The notes beneath the pieces were generated by a model. It had not been told where the DNA came from and made no database searches. It was given only the letters and a program-made list of their open reading frames with translations. Shown piece after piece: positions 23,566 to 31,622 of a DNA stretch of 64,000 bases (position 1 is its first letter; every line of letters begins with the position of its first letter). The stretch comes from Sphaerisporangium sp. TRM90804 (GTDB taxonomy: Bacteria; Actinomycetota; Actinomycetes; Streptosporangiales; Streptosporangiaceae), in contig NZ_JARWAC010000014.1 of assembly GCF_029846175.1 (NCBI RefSeq), positions 62,001-126,000 of the forward strand, read 5' to 3'. The translations under genes and the position numbers were made by a program.

Positions 23566-25212
23566 TCAGCCGGTGACGAGGTCGAACTGCTCCCACTGGC
23601 CGATCGCCGCGCGGTTCGCGATCAGCGGCTGCGCCCCCGCGCCGTCCGCGCAGACGTACCGCCCGTTCGCCTGGGCGCGCAGGCTGACCGTGCCGTTGGG
23701 GTTGGTGACGAGCTGGAACGTCTCCCACGGGCCGACGGAGGCGCGGTCGGCGATGAGCGGCTGCGCCCCGGCGCCCTCCGCGCACACGTACATGTTGTTG
23801 ACCCGCGCCCGCAGGGCCACGTTGCCGTTGCCCAGGTCGGTGGTCTCGAACCGCTGGGCGGTGCCGGCGGAGGCCCCGTCGGCGACGAGCGGCGCGCCGG
23901 AGACGGCGGTGACGAAGCGGCCGTTGGCCCGCGAGCGCAGGGCGATCGCCGCCGAGCTCGGCACCACCGGCGGGGTGGGCCGCACGGGCGTCAGCGCGAT
24001 CTCCCGCTTGAGCATCCGGCCGCCGTCGCCGGTGAGCCGCAGGTAGTAGTCGGACGAGCAGCGGGTGCCGTCCTCGTCCAGGGCGAGCATCCCGGAGTCG
24101 GCGGGGACCGACGCGATGGTCTCGGCCGTCTTGGCGATCTGGTTGCCCTCGTTGAACTCGTCGAACATCGAGATGTAGATGCCCTGGGCGCCCAGCCGGG
24201 TCATGTTGTAGAACTGCCGCCACATGAAGTCGCCGTGGGCGCGCTGGCGGCCGGTCACGTCGCCGGGCAGCACGCACGGCTGGTAGTCGATGCCGTGGGC
24301 GTCGCAGTCGGCCTGGTCGGGCGTGTTGACGTTGGCGTAGAACCGGTCGGTGTCGGCGATGTTCCCGATGCGCCCGACCATCCACGGCGAGATCATGTCG
24401 AAGGCGTGGTACACGTCGAGGAACCCGGGCCGGGAGTCCTCGTTGCCCGACCGCCAGTGGGTCGGCACGCCGCCCATCACGTAGCAGCCCTGGGCCTTGA
24501 ACCAGTTGACCACGTCGAGGCACGGGCCGGGCGGCCAGGGGCGCTTGGGGTCGTTGAAGCCGAAGCCCCAGATGCCGACGACGGGCTTGCCGTTCTGCAT
24601 GGCGTACATCGGCGAGGACGTCATGGCCCGCATCTTGGCGGTCCAGTCGGTCTTGATCTCCGACTGCATGTCGGTCCAGTCGGTGACGTCGTACATGATG
24701 TAGAACTTGCGCCCGTTCGCCTCGGCCGCGGCGCGCACCTTGGCGGTCATCGCGTCGCGGGTGGGGCCCTCGCCGCCCATCGGGTTGAACCGCTGCAGGG
24801 CGGCGGTGTCGATGTCGTTCTCCCGCATCCACCGGAAGTGGGTGTCGACCGTCTGCTGGTCGTAGGAGGAGAACAGGGTGGCCGGCTGCCCGTTGTTGAG
24901 GTTGGCGTACGCGGTCGGGTAGGTGTTGGTGAACTCCCGCATGTCGGGCCAGGCCACGATGGTGTTGTTGCTCCGGGACGGCGGCCGGCCCATGTCGGCG
25001 CTCCAGTGCCACCAGCCGTTGATCGGCGCGTTGTCGCCCCGGCAGGCGAACCAGCCCTGGTACCCCACCGTGATCTTTCCGACCACGTCGCCGACGGGGC
25101 TCCCGGCACTGGCCGCGCTGGTGAGCGCGGACGCCAACTGCGTTCCCGAGACGGCGGCGAAGGCCGACCCCGCCGCCACGGACGTCATGAACCTGCGGCG
25201 TGAGACTTCCAC
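23566..25212 (-). CDS. Tat-exported glycoside hydrolase (GH71/99-like) with fascin-like beta-trefoil
   Basis: The ~548-residue protein starts with a twin-arginine signal (SRRRFMTSVAAGSAF). Residues ~45-400 form a TIM-barrel-like region: VGYQGWFACRGD, FRWMRENDIDTAALQRF, FYIMYDVTDW, GIWGFGFND and YISMFDEFNEGNQIAK, whose Asp/Glu pair may be catalytic. Such proteins are often called xylosidase/arabinosidase and resemble GH71/GH99 enzymes. Residues ~420-548 are three ~44-residue repeats (LRSRANGRFVTA, LRARVNNMYVCAEG, LRAQANGRYVCADG) typical of fascin/actin-crosslinking-like beta-trefoils that bind sugars. GTG 25212 follows AAGGAG at 5 bases; GTG 25218 is too close to that site. The exact substrate is unknown. 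Confidence 0.75.
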   Translation of the reverse strand: MEVSRRRFMTSVAAGSAFAAVSGTQLASALTSAASAGSPVGDVVGKITVGYQGWFACRGDNAPINGWWHWSADMGRPPSRSNNTIVAWPDMREFTNTYPTAYANLNNGQPATLFSSYDQQTVDTHFRWMRENDIDTAALQRFNPMGGEGPTRDAMTAKVRAAAEANGRKFYIMYDVTDWTDMQSEIKTDWTAKMRAMTSSPMYAMQNGKPVVGIWGFGFNDPKRPWPPGPCLDVVNWFKAQGCYVMGGVPTHWRSGNEDSRPGFLDVYHAFDMISPWMVGRIGNIADTDRFYANVNTPDQADCDAHGIDYQPCVLPGDVTGRQRAHGDFMWRQFYNMTRLGAQGIYISMFDEFNEGNQIAKTAETIASVPADSGMLALDEDGTRCSSDYYLRLTGDGGRMLKREIALTPVRPTPPVVPSSAAIALRSRANGRFVTAVSGAPLVADGASAGTAQRFETTDLGNGNVALRARVNNMYVCAEGAGAQPLIADRASVGPWETFQLVTNPNGTVSLRAQANGRYVCADGAGAQPLIANRAAIGQWEQFDLVTG

Positions 25213-25318
25213 GTGCACTCCTTAGGATCGTTGCCTCACCGCGCCACCGGCGCGCCCGGCCGGCGTCGAGAAACGGGGTCTCTTCAACGGGGGACGTCAC
25301 CGGAGGCATCTCAGCGGG

Positions 25319-25420
25319 GATGTCATCGCCGCCTGACATCGGACCGCTGCCGCCATCCTGACAGGGTTTGACATCCCAGTGCAACAAGTGGACGGTCTGT
25401 CTGAAATATCGACTGACATC
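25319..25420. promoter_or_regulatory. Cluster of TGACATC motifs upstream of the Tat glycoside hydrolase
   Basis: GATGTCA (25319-25325) and TGACATC (25334-25340) form an inverted repeat with 8-base centre. Two more TGACATC copies lie at 25369-25375 (inside TTGACATC) and 25414-25420. Four copies in about 100 bases of non-coding DNA suggest a regulator-binding cluster. The gap 25213-25761 holds no other supportable gene. Confidence 0.45.
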
Positions 25421-25670
25421 GATAAATCACAGCGCAGCCGGATGGCAGGACGATGGAACGGTACACGCTGGGGAGACCCGCGCCGGTCAGCCCGGCGGGT
25501 CGATACATCGGATCTATGACCTGCCCGCAGATCCGGAGGTGAGCCGGTCCGACGCCGTCCGGCACGCGCCGGGGAGGCCAGGGTGCGACGCGATCGTGAT
25601 CTAGGTCGGCCTTGACTGATCGTCATGAGCGCGTTAACACTCACGGAAAGCAGATGTTAGGTCATGGCGA

Positions 25671-25684
25671 TGTTGCCGCTAACA
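25671..25684. promoter_or_regulatory. LacI-type operator, copy 1 (arabinofuranosidase/CUT1 operon)
   Basis: TGTTGCCGCTAACA has the central CG typical of LacI-family operators and matches 11 of 14 positions of the copy at 31609-31622. It lies 77 bases before the arabinofuranosidase start. Confidence 0.65.
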
Positions 25685-25761
25685 GCGGTTCAGCCACGCC
25701 TGCGCCGGCCGCTGAGGGCCGGGAGCCGGTGCGGCGCGGCCGTGCCGTGCGAGGAGGCCCC

Positions 25762-27270
25762 GTGCTGTCCGCATCCCTCACCCTGGACCCCGCGTCGACC
25801 GTGGCCCCCGTGCGGCGGCGGACCTTCGGGACGTTCGTCGAGCACCTCGGCCGCTGTGTGTACACCGGCATCTACGAGCCCGGCCACCCCGCAGCCGACG
25901 AGGACGGGTTCCGGCGCGACGTGCTGGCGCTCGCCCGCGAGCTGGGCGTCACCACCGTCCGCTACCCGGGCGGGAACTTCGTCTCCGGATACCGCTGGGA
26001 GGACGGCGTCGGCCCGCGTGAGCGGCGCCCCCGGCGGCTCGACCTGGCCTGGCACAGCACCGAGACCAACGAGTTCGGGCTGGACGAGTTCGTCGCCTGG
26101 GCCCGCAAGGCCGGGGTGGAGCCCATGATGGCCGTCAACCTCGGCACGCGCGGCATCGCCGAGGCGCTGGACCTGCTGGAGTACTGCAACGTCGAGTCCG
26201 GCACCCACCTGTCGGACCTGCGCGCCGCCAACGGGTCCAAGGAGCCGCACGGCATCCGCATGTGGTGCCTGGGCAACGAGATGGACGGCCCGTGGCAGAT
26301 CGGCCACAAGACCGCCCGCGAGTACGGGCGCCTGGCCGCCGAGACCGGCAGGGCCATGCGCATGGTCGACCCCGGCCTGGAGCTCGTCGCCTGCGGCAGC
26401 TCCGGCTCCGGCATGCCCACCTTCGGCGCCTGGGAGGCGACGGTGCTGGAGGAGGCCTACGACGTCGTCGACTTCGTCTCCTGCCACGCCTACTACGAGG
26501 AGCACGACGGCGACCTGGCCAGCTTCCTGGCGTCCGCCGCCGACATGGACCACTTCGTCGACGCGGTGACGGCCACCGCCGACGGCGTGGGGGCGCGGCT
26601 GAAGAGCAAGAAGCGCATCGACGTCTCCTTCGACGAGTGGAACGTCTGGTACCTGTCGCGCTTCCAGAACGCCGAGCCGCCGCGCGACTGGCCGGTCGCC
26701 CCGCGGCTGCTGGAGGACCACTACAACCTGGCCGACGCCGTGACGCTCGGCGGCCTGCTGATCTCCCTGCTGCGCCACAGCGACCGCGTCACCTCCGCGT
26801 GCCTGGCCCAGCTCGTGAACGTCATCGCCCCGATCGTGGCCGAGCCGGGCGGGGGAGCCTGGCGGCAGACCACCTTCCACCCCTTCGCCCAGGCCTCCCG
26901 GCACGCCGCCGGCGACGTGCTGCGGGTCCAGCTCGACTCGCCGTCGCACGAGACGGCCAGGTACGGGACGGTCACCGCCCTGGACGCCGTCGCCACCCAC
27001 GACGCGGAGCAGGGCGCCACCACGCTGTTCGCCGTCAACCGCTCGGTCGACCGGCCGCTGCGGCTCACCGCCGGCCTGCGCGCCCTCGGCCCGGTGCGCC
27101 TGGCCGAGGCCACGACGCTGTCCGGCCCCGACCCCTACGCCCGCAACACCGCGGACGCCCAGGACACCGTGGCGCCGCGCCCGAACGCCGACGCCCGGCT
27201 CGACGGCGCGGCCCTGGAGGTCACGCTGCCGCCGGTGTCGTGGAACGTGATCCGGCTGGCCCGCCCGTAG
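25762..27270 (+). CDS. abfA: Alpha-L-arabinofuranosidase (GH51 type)
   Basis: The ~502-residue protein has the GH51 length and layout: TFGTFVEHLGRCVYTGIYEPGH at the N-terminus, VRYPGGNFVSGYRWEDGVGP, acid/base Glu in WCLGNEMDGPWQIGH, nucleophile Glu in VSFDEWNVWYLSRF and a C-terminal beta domain. It has no signal peptide, so it acts in the cytoplasm on imported arabino-oligosaccharides and releases L-arabinose. The GTG at 25762 has GAGGAGG 4 bases upstream and was preferred to the 50-codon longer frame that would start inside the operator region. It leads the CUT1 importer operon. The arabinose it frees feeds AraA/B/D, encoded downstream. Confidence 0.9.
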   Translation: MLSASLTLDPASTVAPVRRRTFGTFVEHLGRCVYTGIYEPGHPAADEDGFRRDVLALARELGVTTVRYPGGNFVSGYRWEDGVGPRERRPRRLDLAWHSTETNEFGLDEFVAWARKAGVEPMMAVNLGTRGIAEALDLLEYCNVESGTHLSDLRAANGSKEPHGIRMWCLGNEMDGPWQIGHKTAREYGRLAAETGRAMRMVDPGLELVACGSSGSGMPTFGAWEATVLEEAYDVVDFVSCHAYYEEHDGDLASFLASAADMDHFVDAVTATADGVGARLKSKKRIDVSFDEWNVWYLSRFQNAEPPRDWPVAPRLLEDHYNLADAVTLGGLLISLLRHSDRVTSACLAQLVNVIAPIVAEPGGGAWRQTTFHPFAQASRHAAGDVLRVQLDSPSHETARYGTVTALDAVATHDAEQGATTLFAVNRSVDRPLRLTAGLRALGPVRLAEATTLSGPDPYARNTADAQDTVAPRPNADARLDGAALEVTLPPVSWNVIRLARP

Positions 27271-27324
27271 TACCGTCCGGCCCGTGTCGTGGGGGCGCGG
27301 GCCCCGCTCCCCATGGAGGCAGCA

Positions 27325-28665
27325 GTGGACGACACCCCGCCCACCCCGCTCCCGCTGACCCGAAGAAAGCTGCTGGGCGGCGCGGTCGCCCTCGGCCTGC
27401 TGAGCTCGGGATGCGCCATCCCCGAGGGCCTCGGCTCCTCCCAGACCCGCGTCAAGTACTGGCACTTCCTCGGCGCCAGCGACGGGATCATCATGAACCG
27501 GATGGTCGGCGCCTTCGCCGGCCGCAACCCCGACCTGTACGTCGAGGAGAACGTGCTCGCCTGGGGCGAGCGGTTCTACACCAAGATCGCGATGGCCGGC
27601 GCCGGGGGCCGTTCTCCCGACGTCGCCACCTTCCACCTGGCCCGGCTGCCCGGCATCGGGCCCGGGCAGATCCTCGACCCGGTGAACCTGGACCTGCTGG
27701 CCGAGAACGGCCTGCGCGCCGAGGACTTCAGCCCGCCCATCTGGGAGCGGGCGCACGTGGACGGCGTGCTGTACGCGGTGCCGTTCGACGCCCATCCGAT
27801 GGTGCAGTACTACAACACCGACGTCTGCGACGAAGCCGGGCTGCTGGACGCCGACGGCCGGCTGCGGCCGACCAGCGGCCCGGAGGAGCTGCTGGAGGCG
27901 CTGCGCAAGGCCAAGGACGTGCTGGGCGGCAAGCCGCCGCTGGTCTTCGACGCGCTGGGCCTCGGCACGGTGGGGCCGTGGCGCGTGTGGTGGACGCTGT
28001 ACCGGCAGAGCGGCGGCACGCTGCTGTCGGAGGACGGCACGAGGATCACCATCGACGACGCCAAGGCCCTGAAGACGCTGGCGTTCATGCGCACCCTGGG
28101 CACCGAGGGCCTGTGCGACCCGTCGACCGACTACTCCGCCTCGGTCGCCTCCTTCCAGAACGGCATCTCGGCCATCCTGTGGAACGGCGACTGGGAGATC
28201 ACGACGTTCACCAACGCCAAGATGCCGTTCAGCATGGCGCGCTTCCCGTCGATCTTCGGAAGCGGCGTGGCCCAGGCCGACTGCCACGTCTTCGTCCTGC
28301 CCCACCAGCGAGACCGCGACCCCGCGGTGGAGCGGGCCACCTACCGGTTCATCGCCGACCTGGTGCGCAACAGCGCCGACTGGGCCGTGGCCGGGCACGT
28401 GCCGGCCTACCTGCCCACGCTGGAGCAGCCTCGCTACCTGGCGCTGCGCCCGCAGTCGGAGTACCGCTCGGTGATCACCGAGGTAGCCCTGGACCCGCAG
28501 GTGTGGTTCGCCGGGTCGGCCTCGCGGCTGTGGATCGAGTTCGGCGGCGCCTTCTCCTCGGTGATCGCCGGAACGCGGACCCCCGAGCAGGGCCTGGAGC
28601 TGGCCAAGGCCGCCCTGCGCCGGCTCATGGCCGTCCCCGACCCCTTCGCCAAGGAGCGCACATGA
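27325..28665 (+). CDS. CUT1 ABC importer, sugar-binding lipoprotein
   Basis: The 446-residue extracellular solute-binding protein (family 1) has an N-terminal TRRKLLGGAVALGLLSSGC: twin arginines followed by a lipobox ending at Cys, so it is lipidated and possibly Tat-exported. Mature motifs include VKYWHFLGASDG, YAVPFDAHPMVQYYNTDV and ILWNGDWEI, common to MalE-like oligosaccharide binders. Its position between an arabinofuranosidase and two permeases implies arabino-oligosaccharides as ligand. GTG 27325 was chosen for GGAGG at 5 bases; an in-frame ATG at 27313 is less likely. It overlaps the next gene by ATGA. Confidence 0.88.
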   Translation: MDDTPPTPLPLTRRKLLGGAVALGLLSSGCAIPEGLGSSQTRVKYWHFLGASDGIIMNRMVGAFAGRNPDLYVEENVLAWGERFYTKIAMAGAGGRSPDVATFHLARLPGIGPGQILDPVNLDLLAENGLRAEDFSPPIWERAHVDGVLYAVPFDAHPMVQYYNTDVCDEAGLLDADGRLRPTSGPEELLEALRKAKDVLGGKPPLVFDALGLGTVGPWRVWWTLYRQSGGTLLSEDGTRITIDDAKALKTLAFMRTLGTEGLCDPSTDYSASVASFQNGISAILWNGDWEITTFTNAKMPFSMARFPSIFGSGVAQADCHVFVLPHQRDRDPAVERATYRFIADLVRNSADWAVAGHVPAYLPTLEQPRYLALRPQSEYRSVITEVALDPQVWFAGSASRLWIEFGGAFSSVIAGTRTPEQGLELAKAALRRLMAVPDPFAKERT

Positions 28666-29582
28666 CGACCACCGTCGCCGCCCCCGCCGCGACCGCCCCG
28701 GTCGCGGCGGCCCGGGCCGAACGCCGCTGGACGCAGCACGGCCTGCTGTTCGTCGCGCCCTTCATGGTGATCTACGCGGCCTTCCTGGTCTGGCCGCTGC
28801 TGCTCGGCTTCCAGATGAGCCTGTCCAGCGTCAACATCGCCGGGACCAACACGGGCCTGGTCGGCTTCGCCAACTACGCCGAGGCCTTCTCCGACCCGCA
28901 GATGTGGTCCTCGCTGTGGAACACGGTCGTGTTCACCGGGATGAGCACGGTGCCGCTGGTCCTGATCGGGCTGGGCCTGGCGCTGCTGGTGCACAACCTG
29001 CGGTTCGCGCGCTGGCTGTGGCGGCTGTCGTTCTTCGCCCCGTTCCTGCTCCCCTCGGCCGTGGTGTCCCTGCTGTGGCTGAACATGATCTACCAGCCGA
29101 ACTTCGGCCTGCTCAACGGCACGCTGGGCACCGACATCCTGTGGCTGGGCGACAAGGGCACGGCGATGCTCTCGGTGGTGATCACCACGGTCTGGTGGAC
29201 GGTCGGCTTCAACTTCCTGCTCTACCTGGCGGCGCTGCAGAGCATCCCCGAGCACCTCTACGAGGCCGCGGCCATCGACGGGGCGTCGGCCTGGGACAAG
29301 CTGCGCTCCATCACGCTGCCGTTGCTCAACCGCACCACCGGCCTGATCGTGGTGCTGCAGCTGCTCGCCTCGCTGAAGGTGTTCGACCAGATCTACCTGA
29401 TGACCGGCGGGGGCCCGGAGGGCGCCACCCGCCCGATCATCGAGTACGCCTACGAGGCGGGCTTCACCGGCTACCGCATCGGCTACGCCTCGGCCGTGTC
29501 GTACATCCTGTTCGTCCTGATCGTCATCGTCTCGCTGGCTCAGCTCCGGCTGCTCCGCAGGCGTGAGGAGGCCCGCTCATGA
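28662..29582 (+). CDS. CUT1 ABC importer permease 1 (MalF-like)
   Basis: The 306-residue protein has six membrane helices. The EAA loop reads EHLYEAAAIDGASAWDKLRSITLPLL, the docking site for the ATPase. The N-terminal ~20 residues are cytoplasmic and Ala-rich. It pairs with the permease encoded directly after it. AAGGAG precedes the ATG, which overlaps the binding-protein stop. No ATPase gene occurs in this operon. Confidence 0.9.
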   Translation: MTTTVAAPAATAPVAAARAERRWTQHGLLFVAPFMVIYAAFLVWPLLLGFQMSLSSVNIAGTNTGLVGFANYAEAFSDPQMWSSLWNTVVFTGMSTVPLVLIGLGLALLVHNLRFARWLWRLSFFAPFLLPSAVVSLLWLNMIYQPNFGLLNGTLGTDILWLGDKGTAMLSVVITTVWWTVGFNFLLYLAALQSIPEHLYEAAAIDGASAWDKLRSITLPLLNRTTGLIVVLQLLASLKVFDQIYLMTGGGPEGATRPIIEYAYEAGFTGYRIGYASAVSYILFVLIVIVSLAQLRLLRRREEARS

Positions 29583-30412
29583 AAAGACGATTCGGCCCCG
29601 GCCAGGTGGTGCTGCTGGTCGTCACCGCGGCGCTGGCCGTCGTGTGGCTCCTGCCCATGGCGTGGGCGGTCGCCACCTCGCTCAAGCCCGAGGCGGACAC
29701 CGTCGACATCCCGGCGAGCTGGGTCGGCGAGGAGGTCACGCTGGAGGCCTACCGCCTGGTGCTGGGCACCGGCGACATCCTGACGTGGGCGGTCAACTCG
29801 ACGGTCGTCGCGGTCATCGTCACCGCGATGGTCGTGCTGTTCTCGGCGATGGCGGCGTACGGCTTCGCCCGCACCCAGTTCCGCGGCCAGCGCGCGCTGC
29901 TGGCGGTGGTGCTGGCGGGCATCTTCGTGCCCCCGCAGGTGCTCATCGCGCCGCTGTTCGTCCAGATGGTGGCCCTCGGGCTGGTCGACACGTGGTGGGG
30001 CGTCATCCTGCCGCAGGTGGCCGCCCCGGTGATGGTGTACATCCTGTACAAGTTCTTCCAGGGGGTGCCGCCCGAGCTGGAGCAGGCCGCGTTCGTGGAC
30101 GGGGCGGGCCGGTGGCGGGTGTTCTTCCAGATCGTGCTGCCCCTGTCGCGCCCGGTGCTCGCCGCGGTCGCGATCTTCACCTTCATCACCACCTGGAACA
30201 ACTTCCTGTGGCCGTTCCTGGTCTCCACCGACCCGAACACGATGACGCTGCCGGTGGGCCTGGCCAACGTGGTGCAGGGCACCTTCGGCGTGCGGTACGC
30301 GCAGATCATGGCGTCGGTCGTGCTGGCGGGACTGCCGCTGCTGGTCGTCTTCGTGCTGTTCCAGCGCCAGATCGTGCGCGGCGTCGCGCATACTGGGCTG
30401 GCCGGGCAGTGA
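29579..30412 (+). CDS. CUT1 ABC importer permease 2 (MalG-like)
   Basis: The 277-residue protein has six membrane helices and the EAA motif ELEQAAFVDGAGRWRVFFQIVLPL. Its N-terminus (VVWLLPMAWAVATSLKPE) is typical of MalG-like subunits. The start overlaps the stop of permease 1 (ATGA). The system needs an ATP-binding subunit from elsewhere; in actinomycetes a shared MsiK-type ATPase commonly serves such importers. The operon appears to end here, before the LacI promoter. Confidence 0.9.
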   Translation: MKRRFGPGQVVLLVVTAALAVVWLLPMAWAVATSLKPEADTVDIPASWVGEEVTLEAYRLVLGTGDILTWAVNSTVVAVIVTAMVVLFSAMAAYGFARTQFRGQRALLAVVLAGIFVPPQVLIAPLFVQMVALGLVDTWWGVILPQVAAPVMVYILYKFFQGVPPELEQAAFVDGAGRWRVFFQIVLPLSRPVLAAVAIFTFITTWNNFLWPFLVSTDPNTMTLPVGLANVVQGTFGVRYAQIMASVVLAGLPLLVVFVLFQRQIVRGVAHTGLAGQ

Positions 30413-30509
30413 CCGAGGGTGAAACCGTACCGAACTACCTGTCTTCCCTACAAAGCAGACATTTCACCGTAACCGTACCGTAATCTGTAGAATGCTTGAC
30501 GGTATGCGT

Positions 30510-30523
30510 TGTTAGCGTTCACA
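30510..30523. promoter_or_regulatory. LacI-type operator, copy 2 (regulator's own promoter)
   Basis: TGTTAGCGTTCACA is the exact reverse complement of copy 3 at 31609. It lies 33 bases before the LacI gene and just after TTGACG (30496-30501), a -35-like element, so autorepression is likely. Repeated ACCGTA units just upstream (30467-30482) may add a second signal. Confidence 0.75.
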
Positions 30524-30555
30524 GTCGTGCTCAGACCCACGAGAGGAGCAGCGCG

Positions 30556-31575
30556 GTGGCATCCACCCCGGCACGTCACCCTCCGGTGATGGCCGACGTG
30601 GCCAGGGCGGCGGGCGTGTCGCACCAGACGGTCTCGCGGGTGCTCAACGATCATCCGAACGTCCGGCCCGAGACGCGCACGCGGGTCCTGACGGCGATCG
30701 ACCAGCTCGGCTACCGACGCAACCTGCTCGCCCGCGCCCTGGTGACCAAGCACTCGCGCACACTGGGCGTGGTCAGCTTCGACACGGTCCTGTACGGCCC
30801 CGCCAGCACGGTCTACGGCATCGAGCGGGCGGCCCGTGAGGCGGGCTACTTCGTCAGCATCGTCAGCCTGCGGACGATCGACCGCGCCGGCGTGCGCGAC
30901 GCGGTCGACTACCTCGCCGGTCAGAGCGTGGACGGCGTGGTGGTCGTCGCGCCGCAGCGCTCGGCCGCCCGGGCGCTGGCCGACCTGCCGCCCGACCTGC
31001 CCGCGGTGGCCGTCGAGGGCGGGCACAGCGGCGACGTCTCGGTGGTCAGCGTCGACCAGGCCGAGGGGGGGAGGCTCGCCACGCAGCACCTGCTCGACCT
31101 CGGCCACGCGACGGTCTGGCACGTCAGCGGCCCCGCCGACTGGATGGAGGCCGAGGGCCGTGCCGAGGGCTGGCGCGCGACGCTGCGCGCCGCCGGCCGC
31201 CCCGTCCCCGAGCCGCTCGCCGGCGACTGGAGCCCGCGCTCGGGCTACGAGGCCGGCCGCGTGCTCGCCGGGACGGACGGCGTCACCGCCGTGTTCGTGT
31301 CCAACGACCAGATGGCGCTCGGGGTGCTGCGGGCGTTCGCCGAGCGGGGGGTGCGTGTGCCCGAACAGGTCAGCGTCGTAGGCTTCGACGACATCCCTGA
31401 GTCGGCGTTCTTCTCCCCGCCTCTGACCACCGTCGGCCAGGACTTCGGGGCCGTCGGAAGGCGCAGTATCGAGGTGCTCGTGCGGCAGATCGAGAGCTCC
31501 AGGGCGGGCCCCCGTGAGCGTTTCGTCGTGCCGCCCCGGTTCGTCGCCCGGGCGAGCACCGCGCCGCTGCGCTGA
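30556..31575 (+). CDS. LacI-family regulator of the arabinose regulon
   Basis: The 339-residue regulator has an N-terminal LacI HTH with hinge (MADVARAAGVSHQTVSRVLNDHPNVRPETR...LARALV) and a periplasmic-binding-protein-like sensor domain ending in VVGFDDIPESAFFSPPLTTV. It sits between the import operon and araBDA, and four matching palindromes precede the four surrounding units. It is therefore the likely repressor of the whole region, induced by arabinose or a derivative. GTG 30556 has GAGAGGAG seven bases upstream; the longer frame would run through its own operator. Confidence 0.88.
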   Translation: MASTPARHPPVMADVARAAGVSHQTVSRVLNDHPNVRPETRTRVLTAIDQLGYRRNLLARALVTKHSRTLGVVSFDTVLYGPASTVYGIERAAREAGYFVSIVSLRTIDRAGVRDAVDYLAGQSVDGVVVVAPQRSAARALADLPPDLPAVAVEGGHSGDVSVVSVDQAEGGRLATQHLLDLGHATVWHVSGPADWMEAEGRAEGWRATLRAAGRPVPEPLAGDWSPRSGYEAGRVLAGTDGVTAVFVSNDQMALGVLRAFAERGVRVPEQVSVVGFDDIPESAFFSPPLTTVGQDFGAVGRRSIEVLVRQIESSRAGPRERFVVPPRFVARASTAPLR

Positions 31576-31608
31576 TCCATGGGCCTGGCACTTCTATTTG
31601 GAGCCTTG

Positions 31609-31622
31609 TGTGAACGCTAACA
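31609..31622. promoter_or_regulatory. LacI-type operator, copy 3, overlapping the araB start codon
   Basis: TGTGAACGCTAACA, the reverse complement of copy 2, covers the first four codons of araB. A repressor here would act as a roadblock or block initiation. Confidence 0.75.

Noticed and set aside
22742-25387. An 881-codon minus-strand frame joining the glycosidase region to the anchored protein
   Set aside because: Most of it is a shifted reading of the Tat glycosidase gene. Only the last 205 codons, from ATG 23359 with its own signal peptide, are a real gene.
25632-25645. CGTTAACACTCACG as a fifth LacI operator
   Set aside because: It matches only 9 of 14 positions and lacks the central CG; the better copy lies at 25671-25684.
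25690-28398. A 902-codon minus-strand frame opposite the arabinofuranosidase and binding-protein genes
   Set aside because: It is an antisense shadow with low-complexity Val/Gly/Arg/His content and no ribosome site.
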